Of a DNA stretch of 64,000 bases, positions 1 through 7,964 are shown in pieces. How positions within the stretch are numbered: position 1 is the stretch's first letter; every line of letters begins with the position of its first letter. The notes under the pieces are model-generated. The model saw only the letters and a list, made by a program, of their open reading frames with translations, did no database searches and was not told where the DNA came from. The stretch is from Pseudalkalibacillus decolorationis. GTDB taxonomy: Bacteria; Bacillota; Bacilli; Bacillales; Fictibacillaceae. A program made the position numbers and the translations under genes. The stretch is taken from positions 211,070 through 275,069 of the forward strand of contig NZ_JANHJQ010000003.1 of the NCBI RefSeq assembly GCF_024609785.1. The letters are read 5' to 3'.

Positions 1-989
1 ATGCAACAATATTAAACGCAGCTTTGATGACAACAGGTCAAACCGTCATTAATGGGTTCTCTAAGGCATTAAATAGTCTCAATATTGAAGCTGAAATGTT
101 TTTCAGCCAAAACGACGGGACTTTAATGAATGCAGCATATGCACAACGTTATCCTATACTTACCATGGGGTGTGGCCCGACAAACTCCATTCGAGGTTCA
201 GCTCATTTAACAGGGCTAAATGATGCTATTGTCCTAGATGTTGGAGGAACAACAAGTGACATTGGAGTACTGACAAAAGGGTTTCCCAGACAGTCTTCTT
301 TAGCGGTTACCATTGGAGGAGTGAATACTAATTTCAGAATGCCTGATATATTATCCATTGGGCTAGGAGGTGGAACTCAAGTCTTTGAGAGAAGTGGAAA
401 TATTACGGTCGGACCAACGAGTGTAGGCTATGAAATCACGAGAAAGGCACTTCTTTTCGGTGGAGATGTTCTAACCACTTCGGATATTGTGACGCGTTTA
501 GGACAAGCCTTTGAAGATAAAGCGATTCAGGTAGAACATCTATCAATTGAGTTTTGTAAAAAAGTATATGAGAAAATGACAGGAATGTTAGAAGATGCTA
601 TTGATCAAATGAAAACGAGCTCTAAAGAAGTACCACTTATTTTATCAGGTGGGGGAAGCATCATTGTTTCCAATTCTTTAAAAGGGGTATCTGAAGTCAT
701 TATGCCAGAACACTACGGTGCGGCAAATGCTATAGGAGCTGCACTTGGTCAAGTGAGTGGGGATGTAGAAAGAATTTATAGTTTAGATCAAATGAATCGA
801 GAAGAAGCGATAACAGATGCAAGGGAACTAGCATCTGATGAAGCAATAAAAGCAGGTGCCGATGAAAAAACGATTTCCATTGTTTCCATTGAAGACATCC
901 CTCTCGCATACTTACCCGGCAATGCGTTATTTATTCGTGTGAAGGCGGTAGGAGATTTACAGTATTCTCATAAATCTGTTATTCAGTAG
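1..989 (+). CDS. hydantoinase/oxoprolinase family protein, 3' part
   Basis: The reading frame is open to the first base of the window, so the true start lies upstream; the first internal start codon (TTG, 24) is not the gene start. The product resembles the C-terminal half of HyuA-type hydantoinase/oxoprolinase subunits, ATP-dependent enzymes that open cyclic imides or 5-oxoproline. Visible family signatures are DVGGTTSDIG (the actin-like phosphate-binding loop), the glycine-rich LSIGLGGGT and a late SGGGS loop. The substrate cannot be told from this fragment, and the partner genes would lie to the left of the window. A terminator-like hairpin follows about 75 bases after the stop, so it is probably the last gene of its operon. 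Confidence 0.85.
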   Translation, partial: ATILNAALMTTGQTVINGFSKALNSLNIEAEMFFSQNDGTLMNAAYAQRYPILTMGCGPTNSIRGSAHLTGLNDAIVLDVGGTTSDIGVLTKGFPRQSSLAVTIGGVNTNFRMPDILSIGLGGGTQVFERSGNITVGPTSVGYEITRKALLFGGDVLTTSDIVTRLGQAFEDKAIQVEHLSIEFCKKVYEKMTGMLEDAIDQMKTSSKEVPLILSGGGSIIVSNSLKGVSEVIMPEHYGAANAIGAALGQVSGDVERIYSLDQMNREEAITDARELASDEAIKAGADEKTISIVSIEDIPLAYLPGNALFIRVKAVGDLQYSHKSVIQ

Positions 990-1064
990 TGCAAAGGACC
1001 ATCTAAGTTTACAACTATAAAGTCAAATTGATTACTATTTCTTTAATTATAACGATCAATCTGT

Positions 1065-1095
1065 CCTCAATGTCGATATATAATCGGTATTGAGG
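1065..1095 (+). terminator. terminator-like hairpin after the hydantoinase gene
   Basis: Arms CCTCAAT...ATTGAGG and CGAT...ATCG close a 13-bp stem when two G-U wobbles are allowed. The T-rich tail (GCTATTTCGTT) is poor, so termination is probable rather than certain. A related CCCTCAATACC stem follows the flavin reductase gene at 55.7 kb. Confidence 0.6.
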
Positions 1096-1166
1096 GCTAT
1101 TTCGTTAATCACACGTTAGATTAAGCTGGGAGTGCAGTCTATTGGCAAAATAAAAAATTGGATAAC

Positions 1167-1178
1167 AACTCCGGAGTT
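1167..1178. promoter_or_regulatory. palindrome upstream of the esterase/sugar operon
   Basis: AACTCCGGAGTT is a perfect 12-base palindrome, about 120 bases before the esterase start, in an AT-rich gap (990-1295) that holds no gene. It could be an operator for the RpiR or ROK protein of the downstream locus. That assignment is inference only. Confidence 0.3.
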
Positions 1179-1295
1179 TTGGTGCAATATAAATAATTAT
1201 GGAGATATTATCCGCCATTTTATAAAAAATAAAATAAAATATTCATATTTCAGAAAATTTGTGTTATTATGACATTAGAAGAAGAGGAGGTACCA

Positions 1296-2027
1296 ATGAG
1301 CGTTAATTTAGAAGAGACGGTTTTCTACAGTTATGAGTTAAACAGGGAACAAAAAATATTCTTTCTGTACGATAAAACGATCGGAGTAAAGAATATGGAT
1401 TGTAATTTGTTGTTTGTACAGGATGGTGAAGATTACCTGGAGTTAGGTAATCTAAAGGAACAGTTTGAAGATCTCTTAAAAATAGACAGGGAACTGTTCG
1501 AAAAGATTGTAATGATCCTTGTACCCCCAGGAACCTCACATGAGCGTTATCAGTTTTATCATTCTGAAGGAGAGCGACACCATGATTACCAACGTTTTTT
1601 CTCTAAAGAATTACTTCCAAAAGCACAAGAATTTTTTGAACAAAACGGAAAACGCTTACAACGAAAGGGTATGCTTGGAGATTCGCTCGGTGCCTCTGTC
1701 AGTCTATCGATAGCACTTCAATATCCGTTACAGTGGACACATATACTGCTTCAATCAGCAGCTGTTACAGAAACCTTAATCAAACAAGTCAAAGAGAAAG
1801 ATCTTTCAAGTTGGCACGTCTATCAGGTATATGGCAAGCATGAAGATGGATTTCAGTCTCAAATCAGTAAAAAGACGCTCAACATTACATCGAGTAACCG
1901 AAAATTAGCAGACGCATTTCTAAATGCAAAAGCGAACCTTACATATTTTGAAGAAGATGAGCGTCATTTATGGAGCTTTTGGAAAAGGGACTTAAAAAGG
2001 GCATTGACTTATTTCGCTGAGAAATAA
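1296..2027 (+). CDS. alpha/beta-hydrolase esterase (YjcH-like)
   Basis: A 243-residue soluble protein with the nucleophile elbow GDSLGAS (Ser130) and a late histidine (about residue 224, in ERHLW) as expected for an alpha/beta-hydrolase triad. Length and motif pattern resemble the B. subtilis YjcH group of putative esterases. The ATG at 1296 is chosen over an upstream in-frame start because GAGGAGG lies just before it. It stops 33 bases before the sugar-binding lipoprotein gene, so it may be transcribed with the glycan locus and could deacylate substrates. The substrate is unknown. Confidence 0.75.
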   Translation: MSVNLEETVFYSYELNREQKIFFLYDKTIGVKNMDCNLLFVQDGEDYLELGNLKEQFEDLLKIDRELFEKIVMILVPPGTSHERYQFYHSEGERHHDYQRFFSKELLPKAQEFFEQNGKRLQRKGMLGDSLGASVSLSIALQYPLQWTHILLQSAAVTETLIKQVKEKDLSSWHVYQVYGKHEDGFQSQISKKTLNITSSNRKLADAFLNAKANLTYFEEDERHLWSFWKRDLKRALTYFAEK

Positions 2028-2060
2028 GTTTATAGCATAAATTTCAAGAGGGGGATATTT

Positions 2061-3341
2061 ATGAAAAGGTATTCGTTACTTTTATCTCTGATGCTGGTTA
2101 TGACTCTCTTAATTTCAGCATGCAGTAGCGAAAGCGATACTGAGACGAAAGATGGGCCGGTAGAAATCGAATTTTGGACAATGCAGCTTTCACCTACATT
2201 TGATGATTATATCAATGGTGTCATAGCTGACTTTGAAGAACAAAATCCAAATATCAAAGTAAAATGGGTGGACATTCCATGGGCGGACATGGAGAAGAAA
2301 ATTTTAGCGGCGGTTGCATCTGAAACTGCTCCGGATGTCGCTAATCTAAACCCACAGTTTGCGTCAAAATTAGCTGAATTAGATGCGCTTGTAGACATGG
2401 ATAAGATGGTTGATGAAGAGACGAAGAATAAGTATTTTGAAGGGGTTTGGAATTCAAATACCTTTGACGGGAAGACATTTGGTATCCCATGGTACCTCTC
2501 TTCTCAAGTGACGATGTATAACACAGACATTTTTAAAGCAGCAGGACTTGATCCTGAAAACCCGCCAAAAACGTTCGATGAATTGAAAGAGGTCGCTAAA
2601 ACCATTAAAGAAGAAACCGGGAAGTATGCATTCTATCCACCACTTGATGCTAGTCATTTACTAGAAACCCTTGTGATGATGGATGTGAAACTAACAAATG
2701 AGGATATGACAAAAGCAGCATTCAATACACCTGAAGGCGTTGAAGCATTTAAATTTTTTGTGGATCTTTATCAAAATGACCTGATCCCGCGTGAAGTGTT
2801 AACGGAAGGACACGGAAAAGCGATTGATATGTATCAGGCAGGACAGATTGCAATCTTAGCCTCGGGTCCTCAATTTTTAGAGAAAGTAAAGGAAAATGCC
2901 CCTGATATTTTGGAAGCAACAAAATCAAGCGAGCAAATTACAGGGTCATCTGGCAAGAAAAATACATCAGCGATGAATCTTGTTGTTCCGGAGCAAAGCA
3001 AATATAAGGAAGAAGCTGTCAAGTTTTCTCTCTTCATTACCAATGCTGAAAACCAAGTTGAGTTTGATAAGATCGTTCCAATTCTTCCTTCTATTGAAAG
3101 TGCATTAGATGATCCGTACTTTAAGGAGTTGCCTGAAAACCCAACTCCAATTGATGAAGCACGAATTGTTTCTGCCAGTCAGTTGAAAGAAAGTGAAGTA
3201 CTTGTTCCTCCAATGGAAAATTATGAAGATTTAAAGACATCCATAAATCAAGCTTTACATGCCGCGATGCTTGGAAAAATGAGCCCGGAAGAGGCGGTAG
3301 AACAAGCAGAGGGTAAATGGAACGAGATTTTATCCAAGTAG
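2061..3341 (+). CDS. carbohydrate ABC transporter substrate-binding lipoprotein
   Basis: Family 1 solute-binding protein of 426 residues. A lipoprotein signal peptide ends in LISAC (Cys about 21), which would anchor it to the outer face of the membrane. After a Ser/Asp/Glu-rich linker comes the typical start IEFWTM and the family motif around DIPWADMEKK. It should deliver an oligosaccharide or amino sugar to the two permeases encoded at 6.1-7.9 kb. RBS GAGGGGG. A hairpin just after the stop and a dispersed repeat separate it from nanE, which would let the binding protein be made in excess over the downstream genes. The ligand is inferred from the neighbours (amino-sugar genes), not from the protein itself. 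Confidence 0.9.
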   Translation: MKRYSLLLSLMLVMTLLISACSSESDTETKDGPVEIEFWTMQLSPTFDDYINGVIADFEEQNPNIKVKWVDIPWADMEKKILAAVASETAPDVANLNPQFASKLAELDALVDMDKMVDEETKNKYFEGVWNSNTFDGKTFGIPWYLSSQVTMYNTDIFKAAGLDPENPPKTFDELKEVAKTIKEETGKYAFYPPLDASHLLETLVMMDVKLTNEDMTKAAFNTPEGVEAFKFFVDLYQNDLIPREVLTEGHGKAIDMYQAGQIAILASGPQFLEKVKENAPDILEATKSSEQITGSSGKKNTSAMNLVVPEQSKYKEEAVKFSLFITNAENQVEFDKIVPILPSIESALDDPYFKELPENPTPIDEARIVSASQLKESEVLVPPMENYEDLKTSINQALHAAMLGKMSPEEAVEQAEGKWNEILSK

Positions 3342-3351
3342 ATAAAGGATT

Positions 3352-3385
3352 AAGGGGGTGATTCCTGCCCCTTCTTCTTTTTCAA
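3352..3385 (+). terminator. intra-operon terminator/attenuator
   Basis: AAGGGG ... CCCCTT hairpin followed by CTTCTTTTT, directly after the binding-protein stop. It probably terminates part of the transcripts and stabilises the 3' end of the binding-protein message. Confidence 0.7.
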
Positions 3386-3390
3386 TAGAA

Positions 3391-3617
3391 AATAAAGTAT
3401 AAAGTTTAGTTCACAGATGTAATGTCTAGTTTCAGCGCCCAGATGTTCGAGGTCGCTTCGATTCTTCCACAAACACAAAAAGGGTGTTGTGTTACAGAAT
3501 CTCCAGCGCTTGCACTTACAAGCATAAGTGCAACTAGGGTAACTGCCTTCTCAAAGCTTGGCGTTTACCAAGTTTTCTTTATCACACCTGAACAGGGCGC
3601 TTGCACTTTTAGTATAG
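3391..3617 (+). repeat. dispersed MITE-like repeat, copy A
   Basis: Starts with AAAGTATAAAG and contains the core TTCAGCGCCCAGATG, a block with CACAAACACAAAAAG, CTCCAGCGCTTGCAC, and ends in GGGCGCTTGCACTTTTAGTATAG. Near-identical blocks recur at 39.2, 47.5, 53.6 (inverted) and 58.6 kb. The ends are roughly inverted (AAGTATA / TATACTT in the best copies). This copy sits inside the sugar operon, between the binding protein and nanE. An open frame running through it into nanE is an artefact. Confidence 0.85.
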
Positions 3618-3655
3618 TAATTTCTCGAGATTTAATAGAGTGGTGGTGTATAGCG

Positions 3656-4399
3656 ATGGAATCACTGAACATATTGGAACAACTAGAACGAGGATTGATT
3701 GTCTCCTGCCAGGCACTGAAGGATGAACCGCTGTATGGTCCAGAGGTAATGGCGAAGATGGCTAAAGCAGCTGAAGTTGGCGGGGCAGTTGGCATCAGGG
3801 CAAATGGGGCTGACGATATCAAGGCAATTAAGAAGCTGATAACACTCCCTATTATAGGATTAGTAAAGAAAATGTATGAAGAAAGCGACATATACATTAC
3901 TCCGACACTTAACGAAGTCGATGAACTGATAAATGCTGGAGTCGGGATCATAGCCATTGACGGTACGACAAGAAAACGCCCGAATGGACAGTCAATAGAG
4001 GAATTAATTGATCATATCCACAACAACGGGATCGGTATTATGGCTGATATTTCAACCTATGAGGAAGGGATAAGAGCAGCCGCATTAGGGGTGGATTGTG
4101 TATCAACGACATTATCAGGCTATACTTCCTATTCTCCATCACTTAAAGGGCCAGACTTTAATCTGGTAGAACGGTTATCAAAGCGACTTTCCATTCCTGT
4201 TTTTGCAGAGGGGCGATACAACTCCCCAGAAGAAGCTCGAAAGGCTCTTCAGATTGGAGCTCATAGTGTAGTAGTTGGTTCAGCAATCACAAGGCCTCAG
4301 GAAATCACAAAGAAATATACCAATTTGTTAAAGAAGGAAGGGCAGCCACATGACGGTCAAACAAGCAAATCGGACAGGGAATATAAAAGGGTTGATTAA
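3656..4399 (+). CDS. nanE: N-acetylmannosamine-6-phosphate 2-epimerase
   Basis: A 247-residue TIM-barrel enzyme converting ManNAc-6-P to GlcNAc-6-P. Recognisable NanE signatures are GGAVGIRANG, IIGLVKKMY (catalytic lysine region), IIAIDGTTRKRP and the phosphate-binding end FAEGRYNSPEEA ... VVVGSAITRP. The ATG at 3656 matches the family N-terminus (LERGLIVSCQAL); the frame upstream is repeat DNA. The RBS (GTGGTG) is weak, perhaps because the repeat replaced the original leader. It overlaps the RpiR gene by 50 bases. With the ROK kinase two genes on, it implies internal conversion of ManNAc to GlcNAc-6-P. No NanA, NagA or NagB is in the window, so those steps must come from elsewhere. Confidence 0.92.
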   Translation: MESLNILEQLERGLIVSCQALKDEPLYGPEVMAKMAKAAEVGGAVGIRANGADDIKAIKKLITLPIIGLVKKMYEESDIYITPTLNEVDELINAGVGIIAIDGTTRKRPNGQSIEELIDHIHNNGIGIMADISTYEEGIRAAALGVDCVSTTLSGYTSYSPSLKGPDFNLVERLSKRLSIPVFAEGRYNSPEEARKALQIGAHSVVVGSAITRPQEITKKYTNLLKKEGQPHDGQTSKSDREYKRVD

Positions 4400-5204
4400 C
4401 AGCTACTTCCCATCACTTACAAAATCAGAACAAAAAGTGGCAGATATCGTGTTAAACCAACTTGAAAAAGTGATTTATTATTCTGTAACGGATCTTGCGG
4501 ATGCAGCAGAAGTTGGAGAAACAACGGTGTTACGTTTTTGTCGAAAAATCGGCTTGAAGGGGTACCAGGAATTCAAGCTTACGATCGCAAAGGATTTGGC
4601 AAATGGCTTAGGAGAAGAAACAGGCCAGGGTGTGAAAGCGGGTCTTATTCCGACTATTTCCACTGATATGATAAACGCAATTCAAGAAACCGTATCAATG
4701 AATAGTGAAGAAGCGATCGAAAAGGCGATTGAAATGATCGATACCGCAGCTTCTGTTCATTTTATCGGTGTCGGGACGTCAGGACTGACAGCACTAGATG
4801 CTAAGAATCGGTTTCTTCGGATCGGACGTAGGGTAGATGCCGTAATTGATCCCCATCTTCAGGCAATGACTGCTGCAACACTGACAAAAGATGATGTTAT
4901 CGTCGGGATAAGTGTATCAGGAAGTACAAAAGACACGATCGATACCTTGAAAATCGCTAAGGAAAACGGAGCAAAGACAATTGCAGTCACTTATTATGCA
5001 AGGTCACCGATTACCAAGCTTGCTGACGCAGTTTTGATAAACGGTGGGAAGGAATCTCCACTTGAAGGTAGTTCGCTTGCAGCCAAAATTTCACAGCTGT
5101 TTGTCATTGACCTATTGTGCACGGGTCTAGCACTGAAACACAAAAATTCGTCAATAGAAATGAAAGAAAAGACGGCACAGGCGGTTGTAAATAAGATTTA
5201 CTAA
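4350..5204 (+). CDS. MurR/RpiR family transcriptional regulator
   Basis: 284 residues: N-terminal RpiR helix-turn-helix (about 1-77, SLTKSEQKVADIVL ... AEVGETTVLRFCRKIG) followed by a SIS phosphosugar-binding domain (about 125-255, FIGVGTSGLTALDAKNR, GISVSGSTKDTI). Such proteins sense amino-sugar or sugar phosphates. It lies between nanE and the kinase and overlaps nanE, so it is most likely the pathway-specific regulator of this locus, sensing perhaps ManNAc-6-P or GlcNAc-6-P (inference). Confidence 0.92.
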   Translation: MTVKQANRTGNIKGLINSYFPSLTKSEQKVADIVLNQLEKVIYYSVTDLADAAEVGETTVLRFCRKIGLKGYQEFKLTIAKDLANGLGEETGQGVKAGLIPTISTDMINAIQETVSMNSEEAIEKAIEMIDTAASVHFIGVGTSGLTALDAKNRFLRIGRRVDAVIDPHLQAMTAATLTKDDVIVGISVSGSTKDTIDTLKIAKENGAKTIAVTYYARSPITKLADAVLINGGKESPLEGSSLAAKISQLFVIDLLCTGLALKHKNSSIEMKEKTAQAVVNKIY

Positions 5205-5219
5205 AAAGTGGTGGATAAG

Positions 5220-6131
5220 ATGAAAGCAATTGGAATAGATATCGGAGGAACTACAGTCAAAGGGTCTCTTATAGATGACTATAGAAACATTCATAAACAG
5301 GTTTCTATACCTACCGCTATCTCAGAAGGTAGAGAGGGGATTCTTTCTTCATTGACCCGTACGATCGACCAGGTGCTTGAAGGGGAAGTGGGAATTTCCG
5401 GGATCGGCATAGGTACAGCAGGTAGAGTGAATGTGAAAAGTGGCGAGGTCGTTTATAGTACCGATAATCTCCCTGGGTGGCAGGGGATTAATCTAAGGGA
5501 TTTTATAACAAATACATATTCGCTCCCAGTTGTAGTTGATAATGATGCGAATGCGGCGCTCGTTGGTGAATTATGGAGCATGGGTAAACCGTACAAATCC
5601 ATTACGATGCTGACACTTGGCACAGGAGTTGGTGGTGCAAATAAGATAGACGGAGAAATCGTACGTGGCCACAATTGGAATGGTGGAGAATGGGGCCATG
5701 TGATCCTTTATCCGAATGGAAGAGACTGCAACTGCGGGAAAAAGGGATGTATCGAGCAGTATCTTTCTGGAAAAGCATTATTAAGAATCGCGAATGAACA
5801 ATCCAATCATAGTATTTTTGAAAATGGGGATGAAATATTCGAGGCTTTCGTAAAAGGTGACAAGGAAATTAAACCGGTAGTTGATGTTTATCTGAATGAT
5901 TTAGTTCTCGTCCTTTATAATCTTTCCATCGGTCTTGACTCTGAAGCGGTCATTATCGGTGGAGGGGTCATTGACTCGCAAGATAAGTGGTGGCACTTGT
6001 TAAAGCAAAAGCTTGCAGTGCAAGAGGTGCACATTGATGTTTTACCTGCCAGTCTTGGAAACAAAGCAGGGATGATTGGTGCTGTGAAGCTGCTATTCGA
6101 TGTATTGCAGAAGGGAGAAGAAAAGGTGTGA
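5220..6131 (+). CDS. ROK family sugar kinase, probable ManNAc kinase
   Basis: 303-residue ROK kinase. The ATP-binding loop DIGGTTVKG begins at Asp7. The zinc site is complete: His160 in EWGHV plus Cys170, Cys172 and Cys177 in CNCGKKGC. The ATG at 5220 is preferred to the GTG four codons earlier because GTGGTGG then serves as RBS. The position beside nanE suggests N-acetylmannosamine as substrate (a NanK role), though ROK kinases for glucose or GlcNAc look alike. Its stop overlaps the permease start (GTGA). Confidence 0.85.
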   Translation: MKAIGIDIGGTTVKGSLIDDYRNIHKQVSIPTAISEGREGILSSLTRTIDQVLEGEVGISGIGIGTAGRVNVKSGEVVYSTDNLPGWQGINLRDFITNTYSLPVVVDNDANAALVGELWSMGKPYKSITMLTLGTGVGGANKIDGEIVRGHNWNGGEWGHVILYPNGRDCNCGKKGCIEQYLSGKALLRIANEQSNHSIFENGDEIFEAFVKGDKEIKPVVDVYLNDLVLVLYNLSIGLDSEAVIIGGGVIDSQDKWWHLLKQKLAVQEVHIDVLPASLGNKAGMIGAVKLLFDVLQKGEEKV

Positions 6132-6997
6132 AACGAAACGCTCTGACTCCATACATGTTTCTGTTACCTGGATGTGCAATTCTAGGTGCATTCATTTTCT
6201 ATCCGTTGCTGCAGGCAATATGGCTAAGCTTTACGGATTACAACATGATTACACAACCAGAGTTCATCGGTACAGAAAACTATAATGAATTATTTAAAGA
6301 TGACCTGTTCTGGAAAACATTGATCCAGACGATTATCTACTTAATTGGTGTAGTTCCTGCATTGATTATCTTACCTATTTTCCTTGCAATCCTAGTTAAC
6401 CAAAAAATAAAAGGAATCGGATTTTTCCGTTCTGCTTACTACATACCTGTTGTCACCTCCTGGGTTGTAGTCGGGATTACGTGGGAATGGGTGTATGCAG
6501 AAAAAGGGGTCCTCAATTATTTGCTGGAAGTGATCGGGATCATCAATGGACCTGTTCACTGGCTCACTTCAGAACAGACGGCGCTGTTTTCTGTTATGGC
6601 AGTAACCATTTGGAAGGGCCTAGGTTATTACATGGTGATTTACCTTGCTGGATTGCAGTCGATTCCATCAAACCTTTATGAGGCGGCAGAAATTGATGGA
6701 GCTAGCAAATGGCAGCAAACGATTCGTATTACGATTCCGATGTTGATGCCGTCCATTATTATCGTGACCGTGATGTCTTCTATCGCTGCCATGAAAGTAT
6801 TTGAAGAAATTTATATTATGACAGGCGGAGGTCCTTTAAACAGTTCAAAGACACTAGTGTTCTACATCTATCAAGAAGCATTTGAAAGCTTGAACATGGG
6901 ATATGCGAGTGCAGCTGGTGTTGTGCTTTTCATCATTACACTAGTCTTTTCGATACTGAACTTGAAGTTGATGGGTAAGAAGGAGAATGTTGCATAG
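6128..6997 (+). CDS. sugar ABC transporter permease (MalF type)
   Basis: 289 residues with about six membrane segments and the cytoplasmic EAA loop EAAEIDGASKWQQ that docks the ATPase. The start GTG overlaps the kinase stop by four bases, showing translational coupling. It forms the importer with the next permease and the upstream binding lipoprotein. No ATPase gene is present in the locus; a shared MsmX-type ATPase encoded elsewhere is the usual solution in Bacillaceae. Confidence 0.92.
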   Translation: MKRNALTPYMFLLPGCAILGAFIFYPLLQAIWLSFTDYNMITQPEFIGTENYNELFKDDLFWKTLIQTIIYLIGVVPALIILPIFLAILVNQKIKGIGFFRSAYYIPVVTSWVVVGITWEWVYAEKGVLNYLLEVIGIINGPVHWLTSEQTALFSVMAVTIWKGLGYYMVIYLAGLQSIPSNLYEAAEIDGASKWQQTIRITIPMLMPSIIIVTVMSSIAAMKVFEEIYIMTGGGPLNSSKTLVFYIYQEAFESLNMGYASAAGVVLFIITLVFSILNLKLMGKKENVA

Positions 6998-7009
6998 GGG
7001 GAATAAGAA

Positions 7010-7903
7010 ATGGAAACTCCTGTCTATACGAAACGACAAACAGCCATTGCTGAAACTCGTCCAAAAACAAAACTGAAGACAAAGAGAACGGTTAAAAATA
7101 TACTGGTTTATTTACTACTCATTATTGTTGCACTTGGCATGCTTGGTCCTTTTTTATGGCTTCTATCTACTGCACTGAAATCAGGACATGAAAACATATT
7201 CAGCTATCCACCTAAGTTCATCCCGGAAAGCCCTACACTTACTAACTTCGCAGATGCAATGAAGGCATTTCCTTTCTGGACTTATTTAATGAACAGTACA
7301 ATCGTGGGATTTTTAACGGTATTACTGAATGTGCTGTTTTGTTCATTTGCAGCCTATCCACTAGCTAGAATGAAGTTTAAGGGGAAAAACATCATATTCA
7401 TACTGATCATTAGTACGATGATGATCCCGTTCCAGCTTTTGATGATTCCGATTTATATTCTCTCTCTTGATCTTGGTCTGAAAAATACGTATGCGGGCTT
7501 GATTTTACCGCATGCGACGACCGCTTTCGGTATATTTTTAATGCGGCAGGCTTTTATTACGATTCCGTACGAACTTGATGAGTCAGCCCGGATGGATGGA
7601 GCGAATAGCTTTCAAATCTGGTGGAGAATTCTTCTACCGCTGGTGAAGCCATCGATGGTCACGCTAGCCATTTTCACTTTTGTGATGGCATGGGGAGATT
7701 TCTTGTGGCCGTTGATTATTTTAGATGACCAAAGCATGTATACACTTCCGCTCGGATTAAATGCATTAACCGGATTGTTTTCTGCAGATTGGCGCTTGAT
7801 AGCTGCAGGTTCGATCATTTCAGTCCTGCCAATCATCATTTTCTTCCTAATCCTTCAACGTTACTTTATTAAAGGCGCGACCAGCGGGGCAGTAAAAGGC
7901 TAA
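7010..7903 (+). CDS. carbohydrate ABC transporter permease (MalG type)
   Basis: 297 residues, about six membrane helices, with the EAA-like loop DESARMDGANSFQIWW and the C-terminal RYFIKGATSGAVKG typical of the MalG/CUT1 family. It starts 12 bases after the first permease (RBS GGGGG). A hydrophilic N-terminus of about 30 residues precedes the first helix. Confidence 0.92.
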   Translation: METPVYTKRQTAIAETRPKTKLKTKRTVKNILVYLLLIIVALGMLGPFLWLLSTALKSGHENIFSYPPKFIPESPTLTNFADAMKAFPFWTYLMNSTIVGFLTVLLNVLFCSFAAYPLARMKFKGKNIIFILIISTMMIPFQLLMIPIYILSLDLGLKNTYAGLILPHATTAFGIFLMRQAFITIPYELDESARMDGANSFQIWWRILLPLVKPSMVTLAIFTFVMAWGDFLWPLIILDDQSMYTLPLGLNALTGLFSADWRLIAAGSIISVLPIIIFFLILQRYFIKGATSGAVKG

Positions 7904-7964
7904 TAGAGAACTAAGAGAGTAGTAGACTGCAGGGCAATTATATTATGAAAGGACGGCGATAGGG

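Noticed and set aside
990..1295. Riboswitch before the esterase
   Set aside because: No conserved riboswitch core was found; only a short palindrome and a terminator-like stem.
3422..3655. N-terminal extension of NanE through the repeat
   Set aside because: The sequence is the dispersed element shared with other loci; the family N-terminus begins at 3656.
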